Origin: DTU019 sp050949825
GTDB taxonomy: Bacteria > Bacillota > Syntrophomonadia > Syntrophomonadales > Syntrophomonadaceae
DNA: 64,000 nt
Direction of reading: 5' to 3'
Assembly: GCA_050949825.1 (NCBI GenBank)
Contig: JBMNGL010000013.1
Coordinates: forward strand, 310,001-374,000
The position numbers were made by a program, and so were the translations under genes. Shown here piece after piece: positions 51,043-60,758 of this stretch; within the stretch, counting starts at the first letter, position 1, and every line of letters begins with the position of its first letter. The notes below the pieces were generated by a model that saw nothing but the letters and a program-made list of their open reading frames with translations, was not told the origin of the DNA and searched no databases.

Positions 51043-52950
51043 ATGGTGCTAAAAGAAAGTAAATGCTCGGAGGATACCATCTGCGAGTATAAACAAAAAC
51101 TTGAGCAAATAAATAAGCAACTGGAAAAGGAACGCAAACTGCGTTTACAGGCAGAGCAGCAGTTGGAAATGTTTTTTAATGCATCTTCTGATCTGCTGGC
51201 CATCTTCTCACCTAACGGAATAATCAAGCGCGCCAATTCTAATTTTATTGCCTGTACCGGTTATACTGGTCAAGAAACTGTTGAGGATATTATTAAAAAC
51301 AGGGTTCACCCCGATGATCTGCATACTGCTCTTAACGCTTTGCGCCAGGTCTTGAACGGCCAAAATAAATATGTGGATTTTCGTGTCTGTACAAATAATG
51401 ACTCCAGCACCTGGATGTCGTGGAACGTCGTGGCTGCTGATAACAACATGATGCTGGCGGTAGGACGTGATATCAGTGCACTTAAGGAGTCAGAGCAGCG
51501 CCTGGCTGATATTATCAATTTCCTTCCCGACGCTACCTTTGTTATTGATAAAGACGGAGTGGTGATTGCCTGGAACCGGGCTATTGAAGAGATGACCGGT
51601 CTTAAAGCAGCGCAGATGCTGGGCCGGGGCAATTACGAATATAGCATCCCTTTTTATGGACATCGCTGCCCGATATTAGTTGATATAATTCGGCTCTCAG
51701 AAGACGAACTAGACCCAACCTACTGGGAACTGGAGCGGGACGATTATCATACCTCGGCCATGACCTTTTGTCCTAATATTGGTGCTTATGGGGCCACACT
51801 TTATGGGACCGCCTCTCCTTTGTACGATAGCAGCGGGAAACTGGTGGGTGCCATTGAATCCCTCCGCGATATTAGTGAAAGAACCAGAAACGAGATGATC
51901 TTGCGCCAATCACAGGAGAAGTTCTCCAAGGCTTTTCATGGCAGTCCAATTATGATGATCATGGCAACATTTGACGGCATTATTATAGACATCAATGAGT
52001 CGTTCTGCACCTGCATAGGCTATACCCGCCAGGAAATCATAGACCGCAACAGCAATGAATTGCTATTTTACCGGGATCCCGAAATGCCACACCGGATTGA
52101 AACAATTCTGAAAGAAAACAGCCGCATCGATAATCAGCCCTTTGAATTTTGGGACAAATCAGGGCAGCTTCATCAAGGCCGCTTATGGAGCCAACTGCTG
52201 GATTTGGATGGTGTACTCAGCCATATTGCTTGTGTTATCGATGTAACCGATCAGATCAGGATGGAGAATGAAATGGGGCGATTGGATCGGCTCAGACTGG
52301 TCGGGGAAATGGCGGCCAGTATTGGACACGAGATCAGGAATCCCATGACCACCATTCGGGGCTTTCTGCAACTATTAGTAGATAAAAAGGCCTATGCAGA
52401 GGATAAAGACTTTTTTGAACTGATGATTGAGGAACTGGATCGAGCCAATGAAATTATTTCTGAATACCTGGGTATGGCTCGGGATAAACTGGTTGATTTG
52501 AAGCCCCGATATCTTGACCAGGTGGTGAAATCTATCTATCCCATGATTCTGGCTGATGCAAATTTTAGGGAAATGGCGGTTAACCTGGATTTGGCCAAAC
52601 CGCCGGTGCTGCTCATCGATGAAAAGGAGATTCGCCAGATGATAATCAACCTGGCTCGCAACGGGTTGGAAGCTATGTCTTCAGGAGGCACATTGACTAT
52701 TGGCACTAAAATAGCAGCAGATGAAATCGTGCTTTATATTCAAGATGAAGGCCATGGATTGGATCCAATTATTCAGGACAAAATTGGATCCCCTTTTCAA
52801 ACCACCAAGGATAAGGGCACCGGTCTGGGACTGCCCGTCTGCTATAGTATTGCCGCCAGGCACCATGCCACCATTGATTTTAAAACCGGCCCTGCCGGCA
52901 CTTCCTTCTTCGTTCGCTTTCCCTACCCGCAGCAAAGCAACATGCCATAA
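51043..52950 (+). CDS. PAS-domain sensor histidine kinase
   Basis: Cytosolic sensor kinase of 635 residues with no membrane helix. An N-terminal coiled coil (EYKQKLEQINKQLEKERKLR) leads to three PAS domains (about residues 45-150, 160-285 and 300-410), the second of which includes a PAC-type block and FCPNIGAYGATLY. The HisKA box SIGHEIRNPMTTIRGFLQLL holds the phospho-acceptor His429. The ATP-binding domain has QMIINLARNGLEAM (N box), DEGHGLDP (G1) and TKDKGTGLGLPVC (G2). CGGGGAGGG precedes the ATG. No response regulator gene is adjacent, so it is an orphan kinase; a KinA-type sporulation kinase is possible. Confidence 0.9.
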   Translation: MVLKESKCSEDTICEYKQKLEQINKQLEKERKLRLQAEQQLEMFFNASSDLLAIFSPNGIIKRANSNFIACTGYTGQETVEDIIKNRVHPDDLHTALNALRQVLNGQNKYVDFRVCTNNDSSTWMSWNVVAADNNMMLAVGRDISALKESEQRLADIINFLPDATFVIDKDGVVIAWNRAIEEMTGLKAAQMLGRGNYEYSIPFYGHRCPILVDIIRLSEDELDPTYWELERDDYHTSAMTFCPNIGAYGATLYGTASPLYDSSGKLVGAIESLRDISERTRNEMILRQSQEKFSKAFHGSPIMMIMATFDGIIIDINESFCTCIGYTRQEIIDRNSNELLFYRDPEMPHRIETILKENSRIDNQPFEFWDKSGQLHQGRLWSQLLDLDGVLSHIACVIDVTDQIRMENEMGRLDRLRLVGEMAASIGHEIRNPMTTIRGFLQLLVDKKAYAEDKDFFELMIEELDRANEIISEYLGMARDKLVDLKPRYLDQVVKSIYPMILADANFREMAVNLDLAKPPVLLIDEKEIRQMIINLARNGLEAMSSGGTLTIGTKIAADEIVLYIQDEGHGLDPIIQDKIGSPFQTTKDKGTGLGLPVCYSIAARHHATIDFKTGPAGTSFFVRFPYPQQSNMP

Positions 52951-53110
52951 CGGAAAAAGCTGCCTGCCCGGTGGTTATTGGTTGCACAACCAGGCCAAGC
53001 CGCCAAATATTGCCAAGCAGGAAAAGGTGTAAGTCTGCGGAGAATCTTTAGTATTAAGTTATATTGTTACTATCGTTGAGCTGCCGAAATCAACCGGGGG
53101 AGGGGTTAAA

Positions 53111-54913
53111 ATGAATCGGTTTGTTGCGCTCATGAAACTAACCATGCAAAGACTGTATAGAGCAATGTCGCGTTTTCCACTGACCGTGCTATGCCTGCTT
53201 GGCGCCACCATACTGATCTGCTATATGATCTCCTTGCATAAACAACCCGGGCTTTTGGTGGAGAAACTAGCCTACACCTTTTTGCTGGGTTCATTCCTGG
53301 GCATTGCAGCGCAGTTCGCCTGTGAACGCTTTGAGCGGCTGTATACAAAGCGCATCATGGTATATGCCATATCCACTATGCTGACGATTGGATATTACCT
53401 TATTCTCATGCCTGTCCAGAGTATCAGCCACGAGGTTTCCATCCGAACTTTTGTGGCGCTGGTGGCCATGTTTTGCGCCTTTATTTGGGTGCCGTCCTAC
53501 AAGAGCCGGGCTGATTTCAATGAGATAGCCCTGGTGCACTTTAAATCCGCATTTATTGCGGTTTTGTATGCAGCCGTACTTTCAGCCGGATGTGCCAGCA
53601 TTATCGCCGCTGTTGATATACTGCTTTTCAAAGTCAACGATGACGCCTACGCTTATACTATGACCATTATCTGGGTACTCTTTGCCACCCTTTATTACTT
53701 GTCACTTTTACCACTGTTTAATTCAGAAGACGCCGAGGCTCGAGAGTTTGCGAAAGAATCAGCTCAATACCCTCGTTTCCTGGAAATCCTGGTATCATAC
53801 ATCGCCATACCCCTGGTGGCAGCCTTTACCCTGGTGCTGGCAGCCTATTTTGCAAAGATCCTGGTCACCCTCAAATGGCCTTCCGGTCAGCTCGGCGGCA
53901 TGGTCCTGGCTTATTCCGCCGCCGGACTCATTATATATATTCTGGCCAGTCTTTCCCAAAACCGTTTTACCGCACTATACCGCCTGATTTTCCCCAAGGT
54001 GCTCATTCCGATTGTGATTATGCAGTTAATCTCGGTTGGCATTCGTTTGGATGCTTATGGGGTTACCGAGTCGCGTTATTATATCGCCCTGTTTGGCATC
54101 TTTGCACTGGTTTGCGGTATTATGCTGAGTTTTAAACCGGTGTCAAAAAATGGCATGATTGCGCTACTGGCGGCCGGTTTTGCCATACTTTCGGTTATAC
54201 CGCCCATTGATGCCTTTACCGTGTCCCGGGTCAGCCAGATCACCCGCCTGGAGAGCATGCTTAAGGCTGAAGGCATCCTCAGTGACGGCCAAATTACCCC
54301 CAAAGCTGAGGCAACTGAAAATCTGCGTCTGGAAGCCACCAGTATACTCAATTACCTGCAGAGGCGCGATTATACCAAATACGTAGCCTGGCTGCCGGCT
54401 GATTTTACCACCCATAAGGATATGAAGACCATCCTGGGGTTTGAACCGGCCTATCCAAAAAGAGATAAAGATAACAAGTACTTTTTCGCTGTTCTGGAAT
54501 CGCAACAGCCATTCGATATCAGCGGTTATGATATCATGATCAATACGGATTCACACCGGGGGCCGATAAATAAGCAACAAAGTGCAAGCGATTTTGAAGT
54601 GCGGGGCAGCAAATATACGTTAGTCTTGGAGCGCTTATCTGCCCAGGAAGTGCGGGTAGCGGTTCAAGATGCCAACGGCAGGGAACTGGTCGGCACCGGG
54701 CTGTATGATTTTGCCCAGACCATTGCTGCGGTTGGAACTGAATCCAAAGAGGCCTTGCCTTCTCATCAAATGACCCTGGATGTTGAAAATAACGGCTACA
54801 AGCTGCGGGTGATATTCCAAAATATCAACATCACCCGGGGAGATGAACCTGATGCCGGGGCGGATTACGCACTCATGATTATGTTTGCCACCCCTTTATC
54901 TGCACAGCAGTAA
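53111..54913 (+). CDS. DUF4153 multi-pass membrane protein
   Basis: A 600-residue protein. About ten hydrophobic helices fill residues 15-385, starting LTVLCLLGATILICYMI. The last ~210 residues are hydrophilic and strand-rich. The first region fits DUF4153, a membrane family of unknown function common in Bacillota, which often carries a soluble C-terminal part as here (SDFEVRGSKYTLVLERLSAQ). The ATG follows GGGGGAGGGG. It has no obvious partner. A truncated cupin gene follows 35 bp downstream. Confidence 0.8.
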   Translation: MNRFVALMKLTMQRLYRAMSRFPLTVLCLLGATILICYMISLHKQPGLLVEKLAYTFLLGSFLGIAAQFACERFERLYTKRIMVYAISTMLTIGYYLILMPVQSISHEVSIRTFVALVAMFCAFIWVPSYKSRADFNEIALVHFKSAFIAVLYAAVLSAGCASIIAAVDILLFKVNDDAYAYTMTIIWVLFATLYYLSLLPLFNSEDAEAREFAKESAQYPRFLEILVSYIAIPLVAAFTLVLAAYFAKILVTLKWPSGQLGGMVLAYSAAGLIIYILASLSQNRFTALYRLIFPKVLIPIVIMQLISVGIRLDAYGVTESRYYIALFGIFALVCGIMLSFKPVSKNGMIALLAAGFAILSVIPPIDAFTVSRVSQITRLESMLKAEGILSDGQITPKAEATENLRLEATSILNYLQRRDYTKYVAWLPADFTTHKDMKTILGFEPAYPKRDKDNKYFFAVLESQQPFDISGYDIMINTDSHRGPINKQQSASDFEVRGSKYTLVLERLSAQEVRVAVQDANGRELVGTGLYDFAQTIAAVGTESKEALPSHQMTLDVENNGYKLRVIFQNINITRGDEPDAGADYALMIMFATPLSAQQ

Positions 54914-54948
54914 GCCATTGTTAAAACCCAACAGGAGGTTGAAATTAA

Positions 54949-55165
54949 TTGAATCTGTTTTCGCTGCCTGCCAGTATGGCGGAGGAAGAAGTGTTTGAAG
55001 CCATTATCCCTGATCGGGGGGTTTTTATCGAACGGATCTTATCGACCGGCCAGGTTACGCCACCCGGGGTTTGTTTGGTATGAACAGGAGCGCGATGAAT
55101 GGGTCTTACTACTGCAAGGCCGCACCATCCTGGCGTGCATAGTGACAGCTTATGACTGCGTATGA
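54949..55165 (+). pseudogene. Frameshifted, truncated cupin-like gene
   Basis: A TTG with AGGAGG at good spacing opens a frame resembling a small cupin start (EEEVFEAIIPDRGVFIERIL, then STGQVTPPGV). At about 55073-55080 the DNA reads TTTGTTTGG; removing one TTTG restores WYEQERDEWVLLLQGRTIL in the next frame, so a four-base duplication has broken the gene. The restored frame ends at 55165, well short of a full cupin barrel, so the 3' part is also missing. It lies downstream of the DUF4153 gene. A sequencing error could explain the frameshift but not the missing 3' part. Confidence 0.7.
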
Positions 55166-55172
55166 CATAATT

Positions 55173-55213
55173 AAGATGCACCAGTCCGTAATAATTGGAC
55201 CGGTGCATCTTTT
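55173..55213. terminator. Bidirectional intrinsic terminator
   Basis: AAGATGCACCaGTCC pairs with GGACcGGTGCATCTT around a 9-base loop, with TTTT on the right and a T-containing flank on the left. It separates the cupin relic from the convergent gene at 55220. Confidence 0.85.
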
Positions 55214-55219
55214 AATCTG

Positions 55220-55642
55220 TTATATTTGCCGCACCGACATACTTACCTCAAAAACAGTATCGGGAGTATTGTACATATCGGTTATGGATTCAAGAACGGT
55301 GCTTACAACCTTGGTGGATCCTTGAATGGTAATATCGAACGACACCTTGTCTCCCTTCATGGTGTTCATGCTTTTCCGAACGGTCTTTTTTACCTCCTGT
55401 TCACTGCTCGGTGTGATTTGATCAACAGCAGAAGGCTGCGCACCCTTTTTGGTTTGTCTGCTCTTCTTGGGCTTATCCTCATTTAGATTTCTTTTCTTTA
55501 CCATGTAATAGTATTTGTTTCTACTCAAATTCCACGCTTCCAGAATTCCTGCGATGCCCAGGTTATTCTTCATTTCCTGATGGACCGCAACCTGTTCTTT
55601 GTGGGGCAATTGGTTAAACTCCTCCAAGGAAATCGTGTTCAT
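55220..55642 (-). CDS. Hypothetical 140-residue protein
   Basis: Unrecognised protein starting from an ATG with GAGGAGG nine bases upstream, so translation looks efficient. The N-terminal 50 residues contain an HTH-like stretch (GILEAWNLSRNKYYYMVKKR). It is followed by a lysine-rich linker (EDKPKKSRQTKKGAQ) and a strand-rich end (KVSFDITIQGSTKVVSTVLE). It might be a DNA-binding accessory protein, but no family can be named. It is a single gene, with a bidirectional terminator after it. Confidence 0.6.
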   Translation of the reverse strand: MNTISLEEFNQLPHKEQVAVHQEMKNNLGIAGILEAWNLSRNKYYYMVKKRNLNEDKPKKSRQTKKGAQPSAVDQITPSSEQEVKKTVRKSMNTMKGDKVSFDITIQGSTKVVSTVLESITDMYNTPDTVFEVSMSVRQI

Positions 55643-55848
55643 AAAAATACCTCCTCAAATATGTTGGCTTTTAACATTATTGCCTAAACTTGTTTTAGGT
55701 ATAACAAAAAATACAGTTTGTTTGATTTTTAATACGCCATATTAATGCAGGGCTAACAGTCATTTCGTGAACCTGACCATGGTTCCGTAATGATGCCAGC
55801 CCTGCCAGAGATCGGTTCAAAACCTCGGTGCTTTTGTGGAAAATGCAT

Positions 55849-56187
55849 TCACCTGTCCTGGATGCACATAATAATTAATTCCGATACCTCTTGGACAATA
55901 TCCCGAGGAGCTTTTTCAAAGAAAGCGGCATTTCTTGCGGATATATCCAGAGACTTGGCTTGTTCACACATAATCACACCAGTTGTTTTCGTTTTTCCAT
56001 CCAGCGGTACATGAAGAGGAAAAACTCTGTTGGTGTTGGTGATAGGACAGACAATTGCAAGTTTTGTAAATTGATTAAAGGTGTTGTTGCTGGCCACAAA
56101 AGCAGGTCTCCTGCCTTTTTGTTCATGTCCCGCCTGGGGGTCGAATTCAAGATAAATGATATCGCCTTGTTCTGGTATATAAGCCAT
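55849..56187 (-). CDS. mazF: MazF/PemK-type endoribonuclease toxin
   Basis: Sequence-specific mRNA-cleaving toxin of the MazF/PemK family, about 112 residues. The fold signature is PEQGDIIYLEFDPQAGHEQK followed by GRRPAFVASNN, with the conserved ICEQ-type motif as GVIMCEQAKSLD; the Arg and Thr in that region are catalytic in MazF. The start is the ATG at 56187, overlapping the antitoxin stop in a TAATG junction, the usual coupling of such pairs. It ends without a clear terminator. Confidence 0.9.
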   Translation of the reverse strand: MAYIPEQGDIIYLEFDPQAGHEQKGRRPAFVASNNTFNQFTKLAIVCPITNTNRVFPLHVPLDGKTKTTGVIMCEQAKSLDISARNAAFFEKAPRDIVQEVSELIIMCIQDR

Positions 56188-56426
56188 TACCACACCTCAT
56201 TGCCTGAGGGTTTTCCAGTGTTCCATTCGCTGCACTTATAGTCTCCTTTATATTCTGCGATGCGTTCCTCAAGGGTTTTGTGTTTTATTACCGGGATGAT
56301 AACTACTTTGCGGTCTTGAACCCTAATCTCCACCCTGTCATTTTCGTGGAGTTCTGCCATTTCAAGAATTGCCTTTGGCAGTCTAACTGCCAGGCTATTG
56401 CCCCATTTCTGAATCGTCGTATACAT
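56187..56426 (-). CDS. mazE: MazE/AbrB-type antitoxin
   Basis: Antitoxin and autorepressor of the adjacent MazF. The N-terminal swapped-hairpin DNA-binding domain reads IQKWGNSLAVRLPKAILEMA, followed by HENDRVEIRVQDRKVVIIPV. The C-terminal ~30 residues (EERIAEYKGDYKCSEWNTGK) should wrap the toxin. AGGGGGGATATG before the ATG gives a strong ribosome site. 79 residues, normal. Confidence 0.92.
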   Translation of the reverse strand: MYTTIQKWGNSLAVRLPKAILEMAELHENDRVEIRVQDRKVVIIPVIKHKTLEERIAEYKGDYKCSEWNTGKPSGNEVW

Positions 56427-56872
56427 ACCATATCCCCCCTATAATTCGAGTATATACCGTGTATCTACATCGATCAAGGTAAACTACTCGATCATACTTA
56501 CTTTAGGCATTAGGCAGGTAACCCAGGTTGCCGGCTGGGTAGTAATAGGGGGGATATGATGAGCAATGAAGGCTTTTGGATCTGCTACACCTTTGGTATT
56601 AGTTTGGGAGGCCGTAAGGTGGAAAAACCAACATCTCCTCACGAGCCCTGAAGACTGCTGCATTTAGCCTTATCCACCTAATCTTTGGCATTACCATAAA
56701 CCTACTGCTATACGGTGAAGGCAATAAAATCACAAAAAAGGGCGCGCTAAAAGGTTGCTCCGCCACCATTAGACAGCAAACGAACTTTATTATATAATCA
56801 CTCCCGAAGAGTGGAACCAGGGGTAGGGGAGTCAGGCACATTTGCTAATATGATTGCCGGGAAGGGGAAGAA
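56427..56872. other. Intergenic region between mazE and cls
   Basis: No firm gene. A 30-codon frame beginning at about 56559 (ATG AGC AAT GAA) has GGGGGGATATG upstream and could encode a small peptide (MSNEGFWICYTFGISLGGRK...), but nothing supports expression. No repeats seen. Confidence 0.35.
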
Positions 56873-58396
56873 ATGAAGAAACACTTTGAATCTGGCCTGT
56901 TTTTACGGCCAATTATAATCAGCCTGCTGCTGGCTGCACAATTATTGCTGCTTGTTGTGGCAACGCTGCGGTTTACTGAATATTTCCCGGAATTCTACTT
57001 TGCGTGTATGGTATTAAGCATCATTGTAGTTTTGCTGGTTATTAACGGCCGGGACAACCCCGGATACAAGCTTGCCCTTGTGATCCCGATTATGCTTTTC
57101 CCTGTATTTGGAGGCCTTTTCTACCTGCTTTTCAGCAGAGGCCGGATGCGGAAGATCTTCTATAAGAGCAGGATCCGGCTATTGGCAGAAGAGGAGCAGG
57201 CTTTATCGCAGGCCATAAACGCAGACACCACTTCAGAACATGGATCAGCCTCGTTACAATTCACTTATATTCGCAACAATAGCGGGTATCCCGCCTTTCG
57301 AAACACCAGCGCTACATATTATGAATTGGGTGAAATTTTATTTGAGCAAATGAAAAATGAGTTGAGAAAGGCGCAACGTTATATTTTTTTAGAGTATTTC
57401 ATAATTGACCAGGGCAAGATGTGGAATGAGATCCTGGAAATTCTGCTTGAAAAGGTTGCCCAGGGAGTAGATGTTCGAATCATTTATGACGGCATAGGAT
57501 GCGTCAAAACCTTGCCCTACAAGTACTACCAAAAGCTCAGGGATCTTGGAATCCGTTGCGAAGTCTTCAATCCCTTCATTCCAGTAGCAACAATCTGGCA
57601 CAACATTCGGAACCACCGTAAAATCATGGTTATTGACGGACATACCGCTTTTACCGGCGGTATTAATCTGGCCGATGAGTATATAAATGTTGTCGAACGG
57701 TACGGACATTGGAAAGATGCAGGCATCATGATCAAGGGTTCCGCTGCCTGGAGCTTCACCACCATGTTCCTGAGTATGTGGTGTGTTCTGAGCAACACTA
57801 CAGAGGATTATGAAGACTATTTATCGACCGAGGAACCCGATCAAGGTGAGGGATTGGTTCAGCCCTTTAGCGATATTCCGTCCGATAATATACAACTGGG
57901 CAGAGATGCTTACCTGAATATGATATCAAGAGCCCAAAAATACATTTACATTATGAGTCCTTATTTCATAGTCGACAACGAAACCTTAACAGCCTTGTGT
58001 CTGGCAGCCAAAAGCGGGGTTGATGTCCGGCTTATTGCCCCGCATATCGGCGACTCCTGGTATGTCCATTTAATGACCCGCAGTTATTATGAGGACTTAA
58101 TTGCAAACGGTGTAGCGGTGTATGAATATACCCCCGGTTTTATTCATGCTAAGAATATGGTATGTGATGACGAACTGGCCATATGTGGTTCCATCAATTT
58201 TGACTACCGTAGCTTTTACCTGCAAATGGAATGTGCGGTATTGCTTTATCACTGCCAGAGTGTAATTGACATGAAAAGAGACTTTGAAAACACCCAGCAA
58301 AAATGCTTGCAAATCATGGCAGATGATTGCTACCATGATCCCTGGTATAATAGATTCTTGCGTATGCTCCTCAAAATATTTGCCCCGCTGATGTAA
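56873..58396 (+). CDS. cls: Cardiolipin synthase
   Basis: Phospholipase-D-family membrane enzyme that joins two phosphatidylglycerol molecules into cardiolipin. Two N-terminal membrane helices (IIISLLLAAQLLLLVVATL; ACMVLSIIVVLLVI), a third hydrophobic stretch (IPIMLFPVFGGLFYLLF), then two HKD motifs: HNIRNHRKIMVIDGHTAFTG and GFIHAKNMVCDDELAICGS. 507 residues, standard for bacterial Cls. The ATG follows GGAAGGGG. A strong terminator lies downstream. Confidence 0.95.
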   Translation: MKKHFESGLFLRPIIISLLLAAQLLLLVVATLRFTEYFPEFYFACMVLSIIVVLLVINGRDNPGYKLALVIPIMLFPVFGGLFYLLFSRGRMRKIFYKSRIRLLAEEEQALSQAINADTTSEHGSASLQFTYIRNNSGYPAFRNTSATYYELGEILFEQMKNELRKAQRYIFLEYFIIDQGKMWNEILEILLEKVAQGVDVRIIYDGIGCVKTLPYKYYQKLRDLGIRCEVFNPFIPVATIWHNIRNHRKIMVIDGHTAFTGGINLADEYINVVERYGHWKDAGIMIKGSAAWSFTTMFLSMWCVLSNTTEDYEDYLSTEEPDQGEGLVQPFSDIPSDNIQLGRDAYLNMISRAQKYIYIMSPYFIVDNETLTALCLAAKSGVDVRLIAPHIGDSWYVHLMTRSYYEDLIANGVAVYEYTPGFIHAKNMVCDDELAICGSINFDYRSFYLQMECAVLLYHCQSVIDMKRDFENTQQKCLQIMADDCYHDPWYNRFLRMLLKIFAPLM

Positions 58397-58479
58397 TTAT
58401 GACCTTTGACAAGGGGTTAAAACAGGCCGGCGAAAGCGGAAACCTCCCCGGAATCGATATGCCATAACCAGAAATAAAG

Positions 58480-58522
58480 AAAGGGTTCATCTCTTCCGGC
58501 CCATGGAGAGATGAACCCTTTA
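58480..58522. terminator. Intrinsic terminator between cls and SLH gene
   Basis: A 15-bp perfect stem, AAAGGGTTCATCTCT and its complement, with a 12-base loop and TAT flanks. It serves cls and probably also the convergent SLH gene, whose stop is at 58532. Confidence 0.85.
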
Positions 58523-58531
58523 TCATTGGTC

Positions 58532-59629
58532 TTATTTCAGGGCTTGATAAGTTCTGACCGTCATCAGTACAGCCGCTTCTCGGGTTGCCATACCATAGCC
58601 GGCGGCTTCTTGTACAGTTGTAACGGCTTTGGGCATAAAGTTTCCGTTATTGTCACCTTTAATAATACCCAGCTTGGACATGTATTTGGTTCCCTCCACA
58701 GCCCAGGCGGAAATATACTGTTGGTCTGCAAAGTCCTTTACTCCCGCTATTGCATAATTACCAGCGGGTGCAATCGCCTTGATGGCCCGAAACAGCATGG
58801 TGGCACATTGTTCGCGGTTGATCAATACCCGGGGAGAAAAGGTGCTGTCTGAAGTCCCCTGGGTAATCCCCAGAGCATATGCCTTCAAAATCTGCGCATT
58901 GCTGGTGTCGGTAAAAGGATTGGGAGAAGCCGGAGTGGCTATTTTGCCAGTGGCCTTTTCATAAAGCAAAACGGACAGTTCGGCAAATTCCTCGCGGGTA
59001 ATCGGTTTGGTCATATCGGCGTTTTTCAGAATATCCGGGATCAGCCCTAGATCAGATGCTGCTTTCAGTTCCGGTTTGGCCCAGTCGCTGGCATTTTGAT
59101 AGACGGCTGGATTGCCAATGGTAACAATGTTGGAATAAGCTGAATAATTCTCTTTGTCAATCCAATCATCCTGATATCCCCAAAGGGCGTAAAAGCGGGC
59201 CCGGAAAGAGTATGCTTCGGATTTGATATCAACGGTCTCAAAGTTGCCACTGTCAAAGGGCCGGTATTCATAGTAGCCGCCCCGGTCTATAAATTCGGTC
59301 AGGTAATCGGAAGTATTCCATAGTTCCGTGGGTCCTTCATTCCAATCGTACTGCCCGTATTTATAGTCAAATATAATATCGATTCCATCACAGCTTACCC
59401 CCGGATAATAATCAGCATCCTGCTTGAGGTTGTCATTTATTTGGCGCACGCTTGCAGGAATATCCAATTTCAGTTCGAAATATGGTAGGTTTTCTGCATC
59501 ATATTTCAAGGTCGCGGTAAGATTCTGCGGAGCTTCCAGGGTAAAGGGCTGGCTTGCCAGAGCGGTATAGGGGAACATAGTTAAAGCCAGCATCAATGCC
59601 AGCAACATGGAAATAATTCTACGCTGCAT
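58532..59629 (-). CDS. Secreted SLH-domain surface protein
   Basis: Exported 365-residue protein. Signal peptide IISMLLALMLALTMFPYTAL up to about residue 25 (cleavage at ALASQ). The following ~160 residues are strand-rich and unassigned. The C-terminal half has three SLH repeats: WAKPELKAASDLGLIPD, AQILKAYALGITQGTSDSTF and WAVEGTKYMSKLGIIKGDN. It should be anchored to secondary wall polymer like the protein at 34318, but has no RsiV-like part. Confidence 0.85.
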   Translation of the reverse strand: MQRRIISMLLALMLALTMFPYTALASQPFTLEAPQNLTATLKYDAENLPYFELKLDIPASVRQINDNLKQDADYYPGVSCDGIDIIFDYKYGQYDWNEGPTELWNTSDYLTEFIDRGGYYEYRPFDSGNFETVDIKSEAYSFRARFYALWGYQDDWIDKENYSAYSNIVTIGNPAVYQNASDWAKPELKAASDLGLIPDILKNADMTKPITREEFAELSVLLYEKATGKIATPASPNPFTDTSNAQILKAYALGITQGTSDSTFSPRVLINREQCATMLFRAIKAIAPAGNYAIAGVKDFADQQYISAWAVEGTKYMSKLGIIKGDNNGNFMPKAVTTVQEAAGYGMATREAAVLMTVRTYQALK

Positions 59630-60758
59630 TTCTTAACCTGCTTTCCTAAACCGTAATAGTTTAGCACCTGACCGACAATCAAGCGGATAGCTGACAGGAT
59701 TGGTTTGCCTTAAGGTGTGTCCCAAAATTCGGGCTGCATATAAAGTGTCAATATGAGACTGGCATCTTTAAAGGTCTGCCCGGGTGCGTATAGCGCCCGT
59801 CTCCCGTATGCTGCTGCCATCGCCTTTATTCGAGGCGGCTTGCTTTGGCATAATTCCTGTCAGACTACCGAAAACGCAGGTTATCCACCTGCCTTTCTTA
59901 ATTTAAATAGTGTTTTTTGTTCTGCCTGCCGCTATGAACAGCAGAATTTATTGGTTTCCTGTATATGTCCGGTAAGTACCGTTGCAAAACTCACCCCCTT
60001 ATATAATGTTTTTTATGTAATACCAATATTTTTCCACACAAAGCCGCTTTTCCCTCTTTATTTCCGATGCTATTAAAAACCAAGAATATGATTCCACTGC
60101 AAAAACCCCCAATTACGTTGTTTGAATGTATAAATATGTAGGAGCCGTTAGACGGAACATAAGCAACACCCTGCGAAGGCGAGCAGTGATGGGGGGCGAG
60201 CCCCATGGACGGGGCGAGAGGGCTATTGAACATGGATGTGAATTAGCCCGGTACCCCTTTCGTCGTGAGACAAGCCCTGGATTCCCGCCCATTTATGACC
60301 AGTTACAGCGTTTATGGGGATGTGGTGTTCTGGCTGCGAAACCCAGGAATCCAGGACAGGCAGATGGTGTTGCCCATGCGAAGTCTGGCGACGAATATTT
60401 ATGCATTCAAACCTGCGAATTATACCTTTTGGCAGTGGAATCAGAATATACATGACTCAAAATATTTATCCAGGGGCTCAACAATTCAGCCTATTCAAAG
60501 GCCGCCCGGCCAAGCCAGAATGATGTGTTTGTGCTCTTTGTGGATGGAATAATATTAACCGCGAGAAAGAAGCTATCGCCGTAAGCGGAGAGGGGAGTAA
60601 TGCATAACACTCAGTCAACCTTGATGGGTTGTGAGATTACGCAAGGAAATAAATAATAGTCTCCATTTCAACTGGATGTTGCCGCAGCGTATCAGACCAT
60701 AATGAAAATGATGGTCCGGTACTGAGCCGTATTAGTTTTTTACATTTTAAGGAGCATT
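59630..60758. other. Gene-poor interval with a complete 355-bp repeat element
   Basis: Frames here lack ribosome sites and resemble no family. The main content is the element at 60089-60443. To its right (60444-60758) short frames such as one containing NDVFVLFVDGIILT may be decayed coding sequence, but nothing could be identified. Confidence 0.55.
60089..60443 (-). mobile_element. 355-bp non-autonomous element (MITE-like), copy B
   Basis: Bounded by TGATTCCACTGCAAAAA (60089-60105) and an inverted end whose reverse complement reads TGATTCCACTGCCAAAA (60427-60443). Most of the interior, about 270 bases, matches copy A at 20101-20385 in opposite orientation. The shared TGATTCCACTGCAAA ends tie it to the small elements at 4962 and 27003. 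No transposase is encoded. Confidence 0.8.

Noticed and set aside
59753..60076. 107-codon frame
   Set aside because: No ribosome site, no family resemblance, in a repeat-rich interval.
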